64,000 bases of DNA from the NCBI GenBank assembly GCA_014380365.1, contig JACMJZ010000024.1:186001-250000 (forward strand). Direction: 5' to 3'. The stretch is from Pyrinomonadaceae bacterium (GTDB lineage: Bacteria; Acidobacteriota; Blastocatellia; Pyrinomonadales; Pyrinomonadaceae). The position numbers and the translations under genes are program-made. This document shows, piece after piece, positions 52,132-60,698 of the stretch. Position 1 is the first letter of the stretch, and each line of letters begins with the position of its first letter. The notes beneath the pieces were generated by a model. The model worked only from the letters and a program-made list of their open reading frames with translations. It was not told where the DNA came from and did no database searches.

Positions 52132-54570
52132 ATGCCGAAACTCCAAAGCAGCAAAAATTTGATCAGCCTCGCCCTGGCGCTTGCGCTCCTTGCCTCGCCG
52201 GCTATCGCTATTGCTCAACAAAAGCGCCCGGCGCCGCGGAAGCCGGCGGCCCAGGCACCTGCACCCACACCCAGACCTGTACCTGCACCTGCGAGGACGC
52301 CAACATTTGACACCCTCCTCGCCGCCGACAGCTACCGAGTTTATGCAGAGGTCAGGGGCGTTGGGCAACTGATTCGCTCACCTGCCGTGACCGATTTGCT
52401 GGAGCCCATGGTGAAACTCGGGAGCCCGTCGAAAGAGTTTGAGGGAATGCTGAAGTGGCTCAACGCGCAGGCGGATGCGCTTGCGAGCTCGCGAATGCTG
52501 GTAGCCAGCTGGGCAACGAAACCCAATCTTCCAGTCTTTTTGCTGGCGATTGAATTTGACTCTCCCGAGGAAGCACAAAAGTTTGATCCGAAGTTGCGGC
52601 GCTTTATCCCCACCTTGCTGCCCACCCCTACACCCACTCCCGCATCAACACCGGCGTTGCCGGGGGAGAGTTCTGATGGCCCTGCCGTGGTTGGCCCGCC
52701 CGCAACTACGCCGGCGCCAAACAGTGGGCCAGCCGTACCGCCCTACGTAATAAAGCAGTCAGGCTCTTTGATACTTATCAGTGATAAGCCATTTGCGTTT
52801 AAAGATGTGGCGCCTCGTGGCAGTAAGTTGCTTTCAGAGGACCAGAATTTCGCCACCGCGCGTAATCGTTTTGCTTCCGAGTCGATCTTTGTGTACATCG
52901 ACACTAAGTCGATCCAAAAAGAACAGGAAGAACAACTTAAGAAATACGAAGAGGAATATAAACAGAGAGAACTCGAAGCAGCCAGTCGGCCCACGCCTGA
53001 AGAGACGCCGGTCGATGCGGATTTGGAGCTAACGACGCTTGTGGCGCCAGTGCCGGTACCGGAGGGCACTCCTCAAGGGGAATTAGAAACTAGTCAGCCT
53101 ACTCCCGTCCCCGTGCAGTCGACCGCAACCTTGTCCGGGTCTGACGGCTCAGCCTCGTCTGGCATGTCCGAGGCGATGATGTTCCCGTTCTACAGCCTTT
53201 TGTTTGGCGGCGAGTCGATGTGGCCCGAAGCGGTGGGGGTCGCCGTGGTCTTCGAGGGCGATGCTTATGTCCTACGCACCTTGGTTATCAACGGCCCGGA
53301 CAATAAGGCCAACGCGATACCGTTTGTCCCGCAATTCATTTCCGGCCCCGCGCTCATTCCCGAGTCTCCCAACATTTTCCCCGCCGACAGTGATCTCTTT
53401 GTCGCCTTCTCGGTCGACTATCCGCAAGTTTATGAAGGTATGATGAAGTCGTTGGCGCACGCAGACGAGATGGCGAAAAAGTTCGGCGGACGGGTTGCTT
53501 CACTGGCTCCCCGTGAACCCCCCTTCGCCGCTTATGAGAAGAAGCTGGGCCTAAAGATCAAGGACGACTTGTTACCGCTTCTGGGAAACGAGGTAGCGCT
53601 GGCGCTTCTCCAACTTCCCAAGCCGTCGGCTGCTGTCGCTGAAAGCAGTCCGGGGCCTGGAGGCCCCGAGGACAGTGGGAAAAAAGCTCCGCCACCCGCC
53701 CCGCCGGATCCAAGTCCGGTGATCGCCATTGCCATAAAGGACCGCGATGCCGTACGGCGCCTTATACCCAAGATCATCGAGTCGTTTGGATTCAAAGGCG
53801 CTGGTCTCCTGGCCCAAACCGAAAAACGTGATGACACGGAGATCACTTCATACGCCGGCGCTTTCTCTTATGCGTTTGTCGGCAACTTCCTGGTGTTCTC
53901 AACTGATCCCGCCGCCACGCGACGGACGGTCGATTCATTCCTGGATCATCAGACACTTTCGTCGGATAGTCATTTCAAGAACACGATACGCTGGCAACCG
54001 CGACAGCTCCTGGGCCAGCTTTATGTCGCCCCCGACCTCGTCGAGCGCTATTACCCCATGGCCATCGCCGGCGCTCAGGGTCAGGATGAGTTGAGAGACT
54101 TCTTGTATCGTCTCAGTCCGGTGCTCGATCCTGTTAGCTATGCCCTCACCAATGATGGTCTGGGACCGCTGCATGAGCTGCACGTTCCCCGAAACATGGT
54201 CATGATGATGGTGGCCGGAATGTCGAAAGACACGAGCGAATCGCCGCTAATTACAAACGAATCAACAGCGAAGGGAGTGCTGAGAACGGTGGTTAACGCT
54301 CAAGAGACATTCAAGTCGACCCGGGACGATGGCCGTTATGGGACTCTTGAAGAATTGACTGCGGAAGGATTGTTCGACAAGACCTGGCTGCAATCACATG
54401 GATATAAACTTGAGTTGACTGTCTCAGGAAATAAATTTGAGGCAACCGCCGTCCCGGTCGAGTATGGCAAGACGGGTTTGCTCTCTTACTTTATCGACGA
54501 TAGCGGCATCTTGCGCGGCGGCGACCATGGCGGCGGCAATGCGACGATTGCCGACAACCCGATCCGGTAG
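52132..54570 (+). CDS. Secreted DUF3352-like protein with pilin-like C-terminal module
   Basis: ATG 52132 (812 residues) has AGGTG upstream and a signal peptide ending near AIAQQKR. Pro/Thr-rich linkers separate beta-alpha modules. The pattern in ~85-700 (SYRVYAEVRGVGQLI; GNEVALALLQLP; YAFVGNFLVFSTDP) is that of DUF3352-type proteins. The final ~95 residues (STAKGVLRTVVNAQETFKST...YFIDDSGILRGG) resemble the globular part of type-II pseudopilins without the N-terminal helix. It is the last gene of the A2M-linked group. The E. coli yfa locus also has a large exported protein of unknown fold, so it may be the counterpart of DUF2138. That link is unverified. Confidence 0.75.
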   Translation: MPKLQSSKNLISLALALALLASPAIAIAQQKRPAPRKPAAQAPAPTPRPVPAPARTPTFDTLLAADSYRVYAEVRGVGQLIRSPAVTDLLEPMVKLGSPSKEFEGMLKWLNAQADALASSRMLVASWATKPNLPVFLLAIEFDSPEEAQKFDPKLRRFIPTLLPTPTPTPASTPALPGESSDGPAVVGPPATTPAPNSGPAVPPYVIKQSGSLILISDKPFAFKDVAPRGSKLLSEDQNFATARNRFASESIFVYIDTKSIQKEQEEQLKKYEEEYKQRELEAASRPTPEETPVDADLELTTLVAPVPVPEGTPQGELETSQPTPVPVQSTATLSGSDGSASSGMSEAMMFPFYSLLFGGESMWPEAVGVAVVFEGDAYVLRTLVINGPDNKANAIPFVPQFISGPALIPESPNIFPADSDLFVAFSVDYPQVYEGMMKSLAHADEMAKKFGGRVASLAPREPPFAAYEKKLGLKIKDDLLPLLGNEVALALLQLPKPSAAVAESSPGPGGPEDSGKKAPPPAPPDPSPVIAIAIKDRDAVRRLIPKIIESFGFKGAGLLAQTEKRDDTEITSYAGAFSYAFVGNFLVFSTDPAATRRTVDSFLDHQTLSSDSHFKNTIRWQPRQLLGQLYVAPDLVERYYPMAIAGAQGQDELRDFLYRLSPVLDPVSYALTNDGLGPLHELHVPRNMVMMMVAGMSKDTSESPLITNESTAKGVLRTVVNAQETFKSTRDDGRYGTLEELTAEGLFDKTWLQSHGYKLELTVSGNKFEATAVPVEYGKTGLLSYFIDDSGILRGGDHGGGNATIADNPIR

Positions 54571-54576
54571 ATTAAC

Positions 54577-54661
54577 AGGAGCAGACGGCAGGAGCAGGAG
54601 GCACGTTTCCCCTCAAACCCAGCCCAACTCTTCGACCTGCTTCCTGCCTGCCGACTGCTCC
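54577..54661. repeat. Inverted CAGGAGCAG-type repeat between convergent genes
   Basis: The arms AGGAGCAGACGGCAGGAGC and GCCTGCCGACTGCTCCT-like (right end near 54661) fill the gap between the DUF3352-like gene and the S9 peptidase. A related half lies at 59874-59900. Confidence 0.75.
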
Positions 54662-54664
54662 TGA

Positions 54665-56611
54665 TTACAGATTCTCTATCTCCACCGGCTCCACCGGTTC
54701 CGCCAGTTCAAACCCAAATACTTGCGAGTAGAAATAGAGTTCGGCATCAAGCGCTCGCTTGATGTTCTGCGCCTGACGAAATCCGTGCTGCTCACCTTCG
54801 AAGGCAATGTAGGCCACCGGAATGCGCTTCGCTCTTAACGCTCCCACCATCGCCTCGGCCTGATTCGGCGGCACTACCTGATCATCAAGACCCTGGAAGA
54901 AGATTACCGGACACGCAAGTTGCTCGGCGAAGTTGATCGGGGAGCGTTCGTAGTAGACCCCTTTCATTTCCGGATACCGTCCCATCAACCCATCGAGGTA
55001 TCGCGATTCGAATTTGTGCGTTTCCCTGGCCAGCGCTTCGACGTCGCTGACACCGTAGTGACTGGCGCCTGCTTTAAATGTCCGGCGAAAGGTGAGCGCA
55101 CAAAGCGTGGTGTATCCGCCTGCGCTCCCGCCAGTAATCATCAGGCGCTTACCGTCAACCTGCGATTCCCTAACCAGAAAGAGCGCGCCATTGACGCAGT
55201 CGTCCACATCTACGATTCCCCATTTTCCCTTCAGTCGCTCCCGGTAAACGCGCCCGAACCCGCTGCTGCCTCCATAGTTGACGTCTAACACTGCTATTCC
55301 GCGGCTCGTCCAATACTGAATGTTCAGACTCAAAGCCGTTGCTGCCGCCGACGTGGGTCCGCCGTGGCTTTCAACCAGGAGCGGCGGCAGTTCGCCTTCG
55401 GGCGCGCGGAAGTCTGGATTTTTCGGCGGATAGAAAAATGCATGAGCGGTTAGTCCGTCTTCCGTGGGAAACTCCACGGCGCGCGGAACCGAAACGTAGT
55501 CCGCATCAATCTGAAGATTGTTTGAGCGGCGAAGTGTCGTGAAGCTTCTGGTTTCGAAGTCAAACTTTACAATTGCGGCGGCTTGGGTTGACGACCCCGC
55601 ACGCATCACGGCCTGTCCGGGCGAAGCTCGCAGAAACCTGATGTCAGTGTATGGACAATCAATTGGCTCAAGCTTTTTCGTTTGCGTGTCGATAAGCGCA
55701 AGCTTGGACATACCCTTTTCAATGTAGGTGCAGACGATTGTGTCAGCGGATTCGAAAGCATAACTCGACATGCCAAATCCCCATTGCGGCATGCCAAACT
55801 CAGCTTCCATCTCGCAGACTGCCTCAACTACTCCTCCTTCCGTTACCCGGTACAGATTCCACCAACCGCTGCGATCGGAGACAAAATGAAGCACGCCCTC
55901 CGGTGACCACTCTGGCTGAAATATCGATTCGTCTAATCCGCCGGCAATGCGTTGCGTGGTTTTGAACAATTGATCCTGGCCAAATTCGCCGATCCACAAC
56001 TCCGTTCCATCCCAGGGCATGTTTGGGTGATTCCAGGTAAGCCATGCCAGCCGCGACCCATCCGGAGTCAGCCTCGGTGACGAATAAAAGTCGTTGCCAG
56101 AAACCAGCACCTGGCCGCAGTCGTCATTTCCATTCAGATCGAGTCTTACCAGGGTGTTAACCGCGTCCTGTCCAACAACGGTGTGGTCTTCGCGAACACA
56201 AATCAACCACTTACCGCTTGGATCGATTCGAGCGTCGGCGTAACGCATCCCAGCCGAAGGCGTAATCGCTTCGGGCGTTTCCGCATCTTCGATACCGCTT
56301 TGGCGATAGAGTCGTTGGTCGGAAAAGTTCGAAAAGCAGACGAGTCCGTCATGGATCGTGTAGTCGCCACCACCATACTCGTGAACCCGGGTTCGAACAT
56401 TAAGCTGCGCCGGAGTAAGATCCGTCGTAGCTCCAGAATTGTCGCGTTTCACCAGCACATTTCGGCCTCCCTCATTGGGCCGCATCTCAATCCAATATAT
56501 TCCCTCGCCCTGAATCAGGGGCTGGGACAATCCGACGGACCCACCGACAATCAGATCAGAAGTGATTGGCGACTTCCAGGTTCCATAGGGTGCGGACAGG
56601 GCATCGGGCAT
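54665..56611 (-). CDS. Cytoplasmic S9 prolyl-oligopeptidase family peptidase
   Basis: ATG 56611 has GGAGA 9 bases upstream and gives 648 residues without a signal peptide; the longer frame is rejected. Residues ~30-380 form a seven-bladed propeller ([35 protein letters not shown]). Residues ~400-640 form the alpha/beta hydrolase with Ser496 (GGSAGG), Asp577 (GLDDQVVPP) and His609 (EGEQHGF). The family releases N-terminal dipeptides or acyl-residues from peptides. Unlike the paralogue at 6440 it stays in the cytoplasm, pointing to intracellular peptide turnover. Confidence 0.92.
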   Translation of the reverse strand: MPDALSAPYGTWKSPITSDLIVGGSVGLSQPLIQGEGIYWIEMRPNEGGRNVLVKRDNSGATTDLTPAQLNVRTRVHEYGGGDYTIHDGLVCFSNFSDQRLYRQSGIEDAETPEAITPSAGMRYADARIDPSGKWLICVREDHTVVGQDAVNTLVRLDLNGNDDCGQVLVSGNDFYSSPRLTPDGSRLAWLTWNHPNMPWDGTELWIGEFGQDQLFKTTQRIAGGLDESIFQPEWSPEGVLHFVSDRSGWWNLYRVTEGGVVEAVCEMEAEFGMPQWGFGMSSYAFESADTIVCTYIEKGMSKLALIDTQTKKLEPIDCPYTDIRFLRASPGQAVMRAGSSTQAAAIVKFDFETRSFTTLRRSNNLQIDADYVSVPRAVEFPTEDGLTAHAFFYPPKNPDFRAPEGELPPLLVESHGGPTSAAATALSLNIQYWTSRGIAVLDVNYGGSSGFGRVYRERLKGKWGIVDVDDCVNGALFLVRESQVDGKRLMITGGSAGGYTTLCALTFRRTFKAGASHYGVSDVEALARETHKFESRYLDGLMGRYPEMKGVYYERSPINFAEQLACPVIFFQGLDDQVVPPNQAEAMVGALRAKRIPVAYIAFEGEQHGFRQAQNIKRALDAELYFYSQVFGFELAEPVEPVEIENL

Positions 56612-57070
56612 TTTGGAATCTCTCCGAATTGTAGGAATTTTCTGGTTGCAGTCAGAATAGCATCCCCCGCGCTGAACATCGCATGGGCGCTTGCGAAAAT
56701 TTGCGGATGCTTTTGTTACGCTCCCGTGAACTCTTTGCAAGGATTTTGCAACCAACCGCTCGGCTAGTGAGCCTAGTATGGCCCATCGTTAATTCTCCTT
56801 GGGAGAACGTGAAATAAGGCAAGGGCGTCGGTCTTGGGGGAGGTCGGCGCCCGACGTCTGTCTGGGGTTAAATCTCTTTAAGAACACTCTCACTCAACCT
56901 TTTCAACTCTTCGTTTCAGACATTTTGACTAGAGTCAGCGCACGGCAAGTTCCCGGTTCTCGGCCGGAAGGCATCTCCTTGTCTCGAAGACTGCCGGACT
57001 TTCATTGACTCCCACTCTCAAACGCGATAACAATTCGCACGCTCCCCCAACACGGAAGAGGTGAATCAGC
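56612..57070. other. Divergent intergenic region, 459 bases
   Basis: This region lies between the leftward S9 peptidase and rightward gamma-glutamyltransferase genes. It contains a small palindrome (TTCTCCTTGGGAGAA, ~56791-56805) and a promoter-like pair at 57005-57033. A 69-codon frame at 56799 lacks a ribosome site and family features. Confidence 0.55.
57005..57033 (+). promoter_or_regulatory. Candidate promoter for gamma-glutamyltransferase
   Basis: TTGACT (57005-57010) and TAACAA (57028-57033), spaced by 17 bases, lie about 40 bases before the TTG start. Confidence 0.35.
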
Positions 57071-58969
57071 TTGCGCCGAACATTAGTCCTCCTAATCGTT
57101 GCTGCATTACTGCTGGCCTCGGCGCCGTTTTCTATCTCGCTCGCACAGACCTTTCGCCCCGTAGTCCGTGGCAAGCGCGGCGTGGTTGCGGGTGGTCATC
57201 CGTTATCAGTTGAAGCCGGCCTGCGAATTCTGCAAAAGGGCGGTAACGCGGTAGACGCGGGCGTGGCCACAATACTTGCCGCTTCGGTGATCGAGTTTTC
57301 GCATTTCTCTTTCGGCGGCGAAGTACCGATTCTCATTAAACTGACGGGCAAAGATGTTGCCGTGGTTGAGGGCATGGGTCAGGCCCCAATGAAGGCCACA
57401 CGTGAGTTTTTCGTCAATCGCGTTTCACGAACGAACGGCCAATCTGGTAGCGGCGACAAGGCGACAATGGCCGGCGGAAAGCCAGGAACAATTCCCTCCA
57501 CCGGACCGCTCTCCGCCACCGTGCCTGCCGTGCTCGACGCCTGCATCACCGCGCTGGATAAGTTTGGAACAAAATCACTTGGCGAAGTGACGCAACCGGC
57601 AATCGAGCTGGCCGATGGCTTTCCTATAGACGAGCTGCGCGTGCAGTACATTAAGACTCGCGCACCAGTTTTTTCCGCATGGCCGGAAGCGAAACGGCTT
57701 TTTCTCCCCAATGGCGAGGTCCCCAAAGTGGGCGACATCTTCGTGCAGGCTGATCTTGCCCGTACGCTGCGAGAGATCGTCGCCGTCGAAGACCGAGCAG
57801 CAGCCTCGCGAACTGCGAAACAAGGATCGAGTGCCGGTAAACAGACGTCGCAGAACAGTCGCCAGGCGGGTCTGGTTGCCGCTCGCGATTATTTCTATCG
57901 AGGCCCAATCGGCAAACGTATCGGCGACTACATGCAAACTCACGGCGGCTTGCTCGCCGCGGAAGATATCGCCCGCTTTCACGCGCGCGTGGGCACACCG
58001 GTCAAAGCTGACTACCGCGGCTACGAAATTTACAAAGCGGGTTTTTGGACCCAGGGCCCGGCGATGGTCCAGACGCTGAACCTCCTGGACGGCTACGACC
58101 TGAAAGCGATGGGCCACAACTCCGCTGATTACATTCACACCCTCACGGAGTCGATCAAGCTCGCGCTCGCCGATCGCGATCGTTATTACGGCGATCCTGA
58201 TTTCGTGAAGATTCCGATGGGCGAGCTCTTGTCGAAAAACTACGCCGCGTTGCGCCGGGCGTTGATCGAGAAGCAACGGGCGTCGCTAACGCAGCAACCA
58301 GGTGACCCGCTGAACATGAAGGCCGTGCTTGCCAGTGCTGGTCAGCGTCTCAGCCGTGCGTCGAGCGTCCCGGAAGTTGAACGCGCCAACGATACAACCT
58401 GCGTCAACGTCATCGACAAAGATGGAAACTTGTTCAGCGCGACTCCGAGCGGCGCCTGGCTGCCCGCGGTCGTCGCTGGCGACACGGGAGTGTTGATGGG
58501 CCAGCGTCTTCAATCCGCGCTCACCGATGCAAACAGTCCCAACGTCGTCGCTCCCGGCAAGCGTCCACGAATCACACTGACACCGACGCTCGTGCTGCGG
58601 GGCGGCGAACCGTTCATGGTGCTCAGCACACCGGGAGGTGACAATCAGGATCAGGCGCTTTTGCAGGTCCTACTAAATATCATCGAGTTTGCCATGAACC
58701 CGCAGGAGGCGGTCGAGGCCGCGCGCTTTGATACGCAACACTACGTCAGCTCCTTTGACGATCACGAATTTCTGGCTGGCTCGTTGAATCTCGAAGCGCG
58801 CATCGCAGATCAAGTCGTTGCTGATTTGAAATCTCGCGGTCATAAGGTCACGGTGCAATCCGCATATGGAACAACCTCCGCGCCTACGGTAGTTGTTTAC
58901 GACACGCGGAATGGCGTGTCTTCGGCGGGCGCTGATCCGCGGCGAGGGCGTTACGCGGTGGCGTGGTAG
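57071..58969 (+). CDS. ggt: Gamma-glutamyltransferase
   Basis: The protein has 632 residues from TTG 57071 with GAGG 9 bases upstream. A signal peptide ends near SISLAQTF. The N-terminal large-subunit region has GGHPLSVEAGLRILQKGGNAVDAGVA. The catalytic Thr442 sits in DTTCVNVIDKDGN, the site where the precursor cuts itself into two subunits. Thr then attacks gamma-glutamyl substrates such as glutathione. Later boxes (LSTPGGDNQDQALLQV) match the small subunit. It is periplasmic and useful for glutathione scavenging. A Ser/Gln-rich insert (~240-268) is unusual but not disruptive. Confidence 0.92.
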   Translation: MRRTLVLLIVAALLLASAPFSISLAQTFRPVVRGKRGVVAGGHPLSVEAGLRILQKGGNAVDAGVATILAASVIEFSHFSFGGEVPILIKLTGKDVAVVEGMGQAPMKATREFFVNRVSRTNGQSGSGDKATMAGGKPGTIPSTGPLSATVPAVLDACITALDKFGTKSLGEVTQPAIELADGFPIDELRVQYIKTRAPVFSAWPEAKRLFLPNGEVPKVGDIFVQADLARTLREIVAVEDRAAASRTAKQGSSAGKQTSQNSRQAGLVAARDYFYRGPIGKRIGDYMQTHGGLLAAEDIARFHARVGTPVKADYRGYEIYKAGFWTQGPAMVQTLNLLDGYDLKAMGHNSADYIHTLTESIKLALADRDRYYGDPDFVKIPMGELLSKNYAALRRALIEKQRASLTQQPGDPLNMKAVLASAGQRLSRASSVPEVERANDTTCVNVIDKDGNLFSATPSGAWLPAVVAGDTGVLMGQRLQSALTDANSPNVVAPGKRPRITLTPTLVLRGGEPFMVLSTPGGDNQDQALLQVLLNIIEFAMNPQEAVEAARFDTQHYVSSFDDHEFLAGSLNLEARIADQVVADLKSRGHKVTVQSAYGTTSAPTVVVYDTRNGVSSAGADPRRGRYAVAW

Positions 58970-59036
58970 GATAGGCATTCCTGCCTGTCATGTATGACCC
59001 ACGAATACTTTCCCGTCTAAGAATTCATACACAAGG

Positions 59037-59864
59037 ATGACACTGACGCTTATCGATCGCACTATTCCACAGTTCGCTGTTTTCTCGCTGCTGTTGGTTT
59101 TCGGCATCGGTGCGTGTGGCCGCGAAGCACCCAGCGGTCGCGATGCCGGCCCTACGAGCTACGAGCGGGGCGCTCAAATCGTCGCGGAATACGTCAAACG
59201 CGACGCGGCGCTTTACCGCAAGAACCGCGTCCGCATGACTATCGCTTCGGCGTCCGACCCGGTGCAGGTTTACGAGCTCGAGATATGGCGCAAGCAGACT
59301 GCGACCGAGACGCACACCCTTACGCACATCGTCCAGCCTGCTCACGAAAGCGACCTTGCCGCGTTAAGTGTCGAACGAAAAGGAGAGCCCGCGATCAACG
59401 TCACCTACGTCTCGTCGATGGATCAGTTTCGTGAAACGGGCACGAACAAGATGTTCTTCGGAGGCTTGACCGCGCAGGAACTGCTCGGAGAATGGGACAA
59501 GTATGATTACAAGTTGGTGGATGAGAAAAATCTGGAGGGCGTCAAAGTTTATGAAGTTGAAGGGACACTCAGGCCTCCAGCCGACTCAATAATCGCGCGA
59601 ACGCGAACGTTCTTTCGTGCTGACACAAACCTCCCGGCTGAGATGCACCTCTTCAATTCGGAGGGCAAGGAACTGCGCACTTTCAAAGTACGTGAGTATC
59701 GCAACGTTGCCGGACGCGAGGCCGTCTGGCGAACTGAAATTGAGAATCACATACGCCCGACGAAGATCACCATTGAAACCCTGAGCCTCGATTGGCCCGA
59801 AAAGGCAGACGACGCAACGTTCACGCGGGATCGCTTGAAACAGTTGGCGCTGCGGAAGAAGTAA
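59037..59864 (+). CDS. LolA-like outer-membrane lipoprotein-sorting domain lipoprotein
   Basis: The protein has 275 residues with a signal ending in the lipobox GIGAC. The domain (~45-270) has the half-barrel pattern of LolA/MucB-like proteins (VYELEIWRKQ; FRETGTNKMFFGGL; RADTNLPAEMHLFNSEGKEL). Such proteins bind lipids or acyl chains. It precedes the ABC transporter genes by about 105 bases and probably works with them in lipid or lipoprotein handling. AAGG touches the ATG directly, so the start is uncertain. Confidence 0.8.
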   Translation: MTLTLIDRTIPQFAVFSLLLVFGIGACGREAPSGRDAGPTSYERGAQIVAEYVKRDAALYRKNRVRMTIASASDPVQVYELEIWRKQTATETHTLTHIVQPAHESDLAALSVERKGEPAINVTYVSSMDQFRETGTNKMFFGGLTAQELLGEWDKYDYKLVDEKNLEGVKVYEVEGTLRPPADSIIARTRTFFRADTNLPAEMHLFNSEGKELRTFKVREYRNVAGREAVWRTEIENHIRPTKITIETLSLDWPEKADDATFTRDRLKQLALRKK

Positions 59865-59969
59865 GAATCAGAAGGCAGTCGGCAGGAGCAGTCGGCAGAA
59901 CAAGAACCAGGACAAGAACAAAGGCCCAAAGACGAAAGACCGAAGACTGAAGACTGAAGACCAAAAACA

Positions 59970-60698
59970 ATGACTGAACCCGACAACGTGGTGCAATTAC
60001 AAAGGGTCTCCAAGGCGTACGCCGACGGCCAAATATTCTACGCGCTCAACCAAATTGATGTGGCGGTTACGCGTGGAGAGCGCGTCGCGATCATGGGGCC
60101 CTCGGGGTCAGGCAAGTCAACGATGCTGAATCTGATCTGCGGGCTCGACGTTCCAACTTCGGGCAGTGTGTGGGTGGACGGAACCGAGTTGTCACAGCTA
60201 AGCGACGACCAACGCACGCGACTTCGTCGGGAAAAGATCGGCATGATCTTTCAGTCGTTCAACTTGCTCCCCACACTCTCCGCCCTGGAGAACGTATCGC
60301 TACCCTTGCGTCTACGAGACCGGTCGCGACGCGAGGCAGAAAAGCGGGCGCTCGAATTGCTCGAACGCGTAGGTCTACACAGACAAGCGACCCACCGCCC
60401 CGATGAGATGTCAGGCGGCGAATGCCAGCGCGTGGCCATCGCGCGAGCGTTGATTTTCGACCCGCCTCTACTTCTGGCAGACGAGCCCACAGGTAACCTC
60501 GACTCGGCCAGCGGAAAAGGGATTCTACAACTGCTCGACGAACTACACCGCGAATTGAACTCCACCATCCTGCTGGTGACGCACGATGAATACACTGCTG
60601 CAACCTGCGAACGCATGTTAATTCTCCGCGACGGCCGAGTGGCGGAAGACCGCCTCCGTGCAACCGGCGGCAACGACCCATCGCCGGAGGATGCGTGA
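59970..60698 (+). CDS. ABC transporter ATP-binding protein, LolD/YbbA-like
   Basis: The protein has 242 residues. Walker A is GPSGSGKST (~43-51), the signature MSGGECQRVAIARAL (~146-160), Walker B LLLADEPTGNLDS and the switch His VTHD. The subfamily is that of MacB/LolD/YbbA ATPases, which drive extrusion or mechanotransmission rather than import. Its stop overlaps the permease start (TGATG). Confidence 0.94.
   Translation: MTEPDNVVQLQRVSKAYADGQIFYALNQIDVAVTRGERVAIMGPSGSGKSTMLNLICGLDVPTSGSVWVDGTELSQLSDDQRTRLRREKIGMIFQSFNLLPTLSALENVSLPLRLRDRSRREAEKRALELLERVGLHRQATHRPDEMSGGECQRVAIARALIFDPPLLLADEPTGNLDSASGKGILQLLDELHRELNSTILLVTHDEYTAATCERMLILRDGRVAEDRLRATGGNDPSPEDA

Noticed and set aside
57575-58276. 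Minus-strand 233-codon frame inside gamma-glutamyltransferase
   Set aside because: Antisense shadow; the sense gene has all family motifs.
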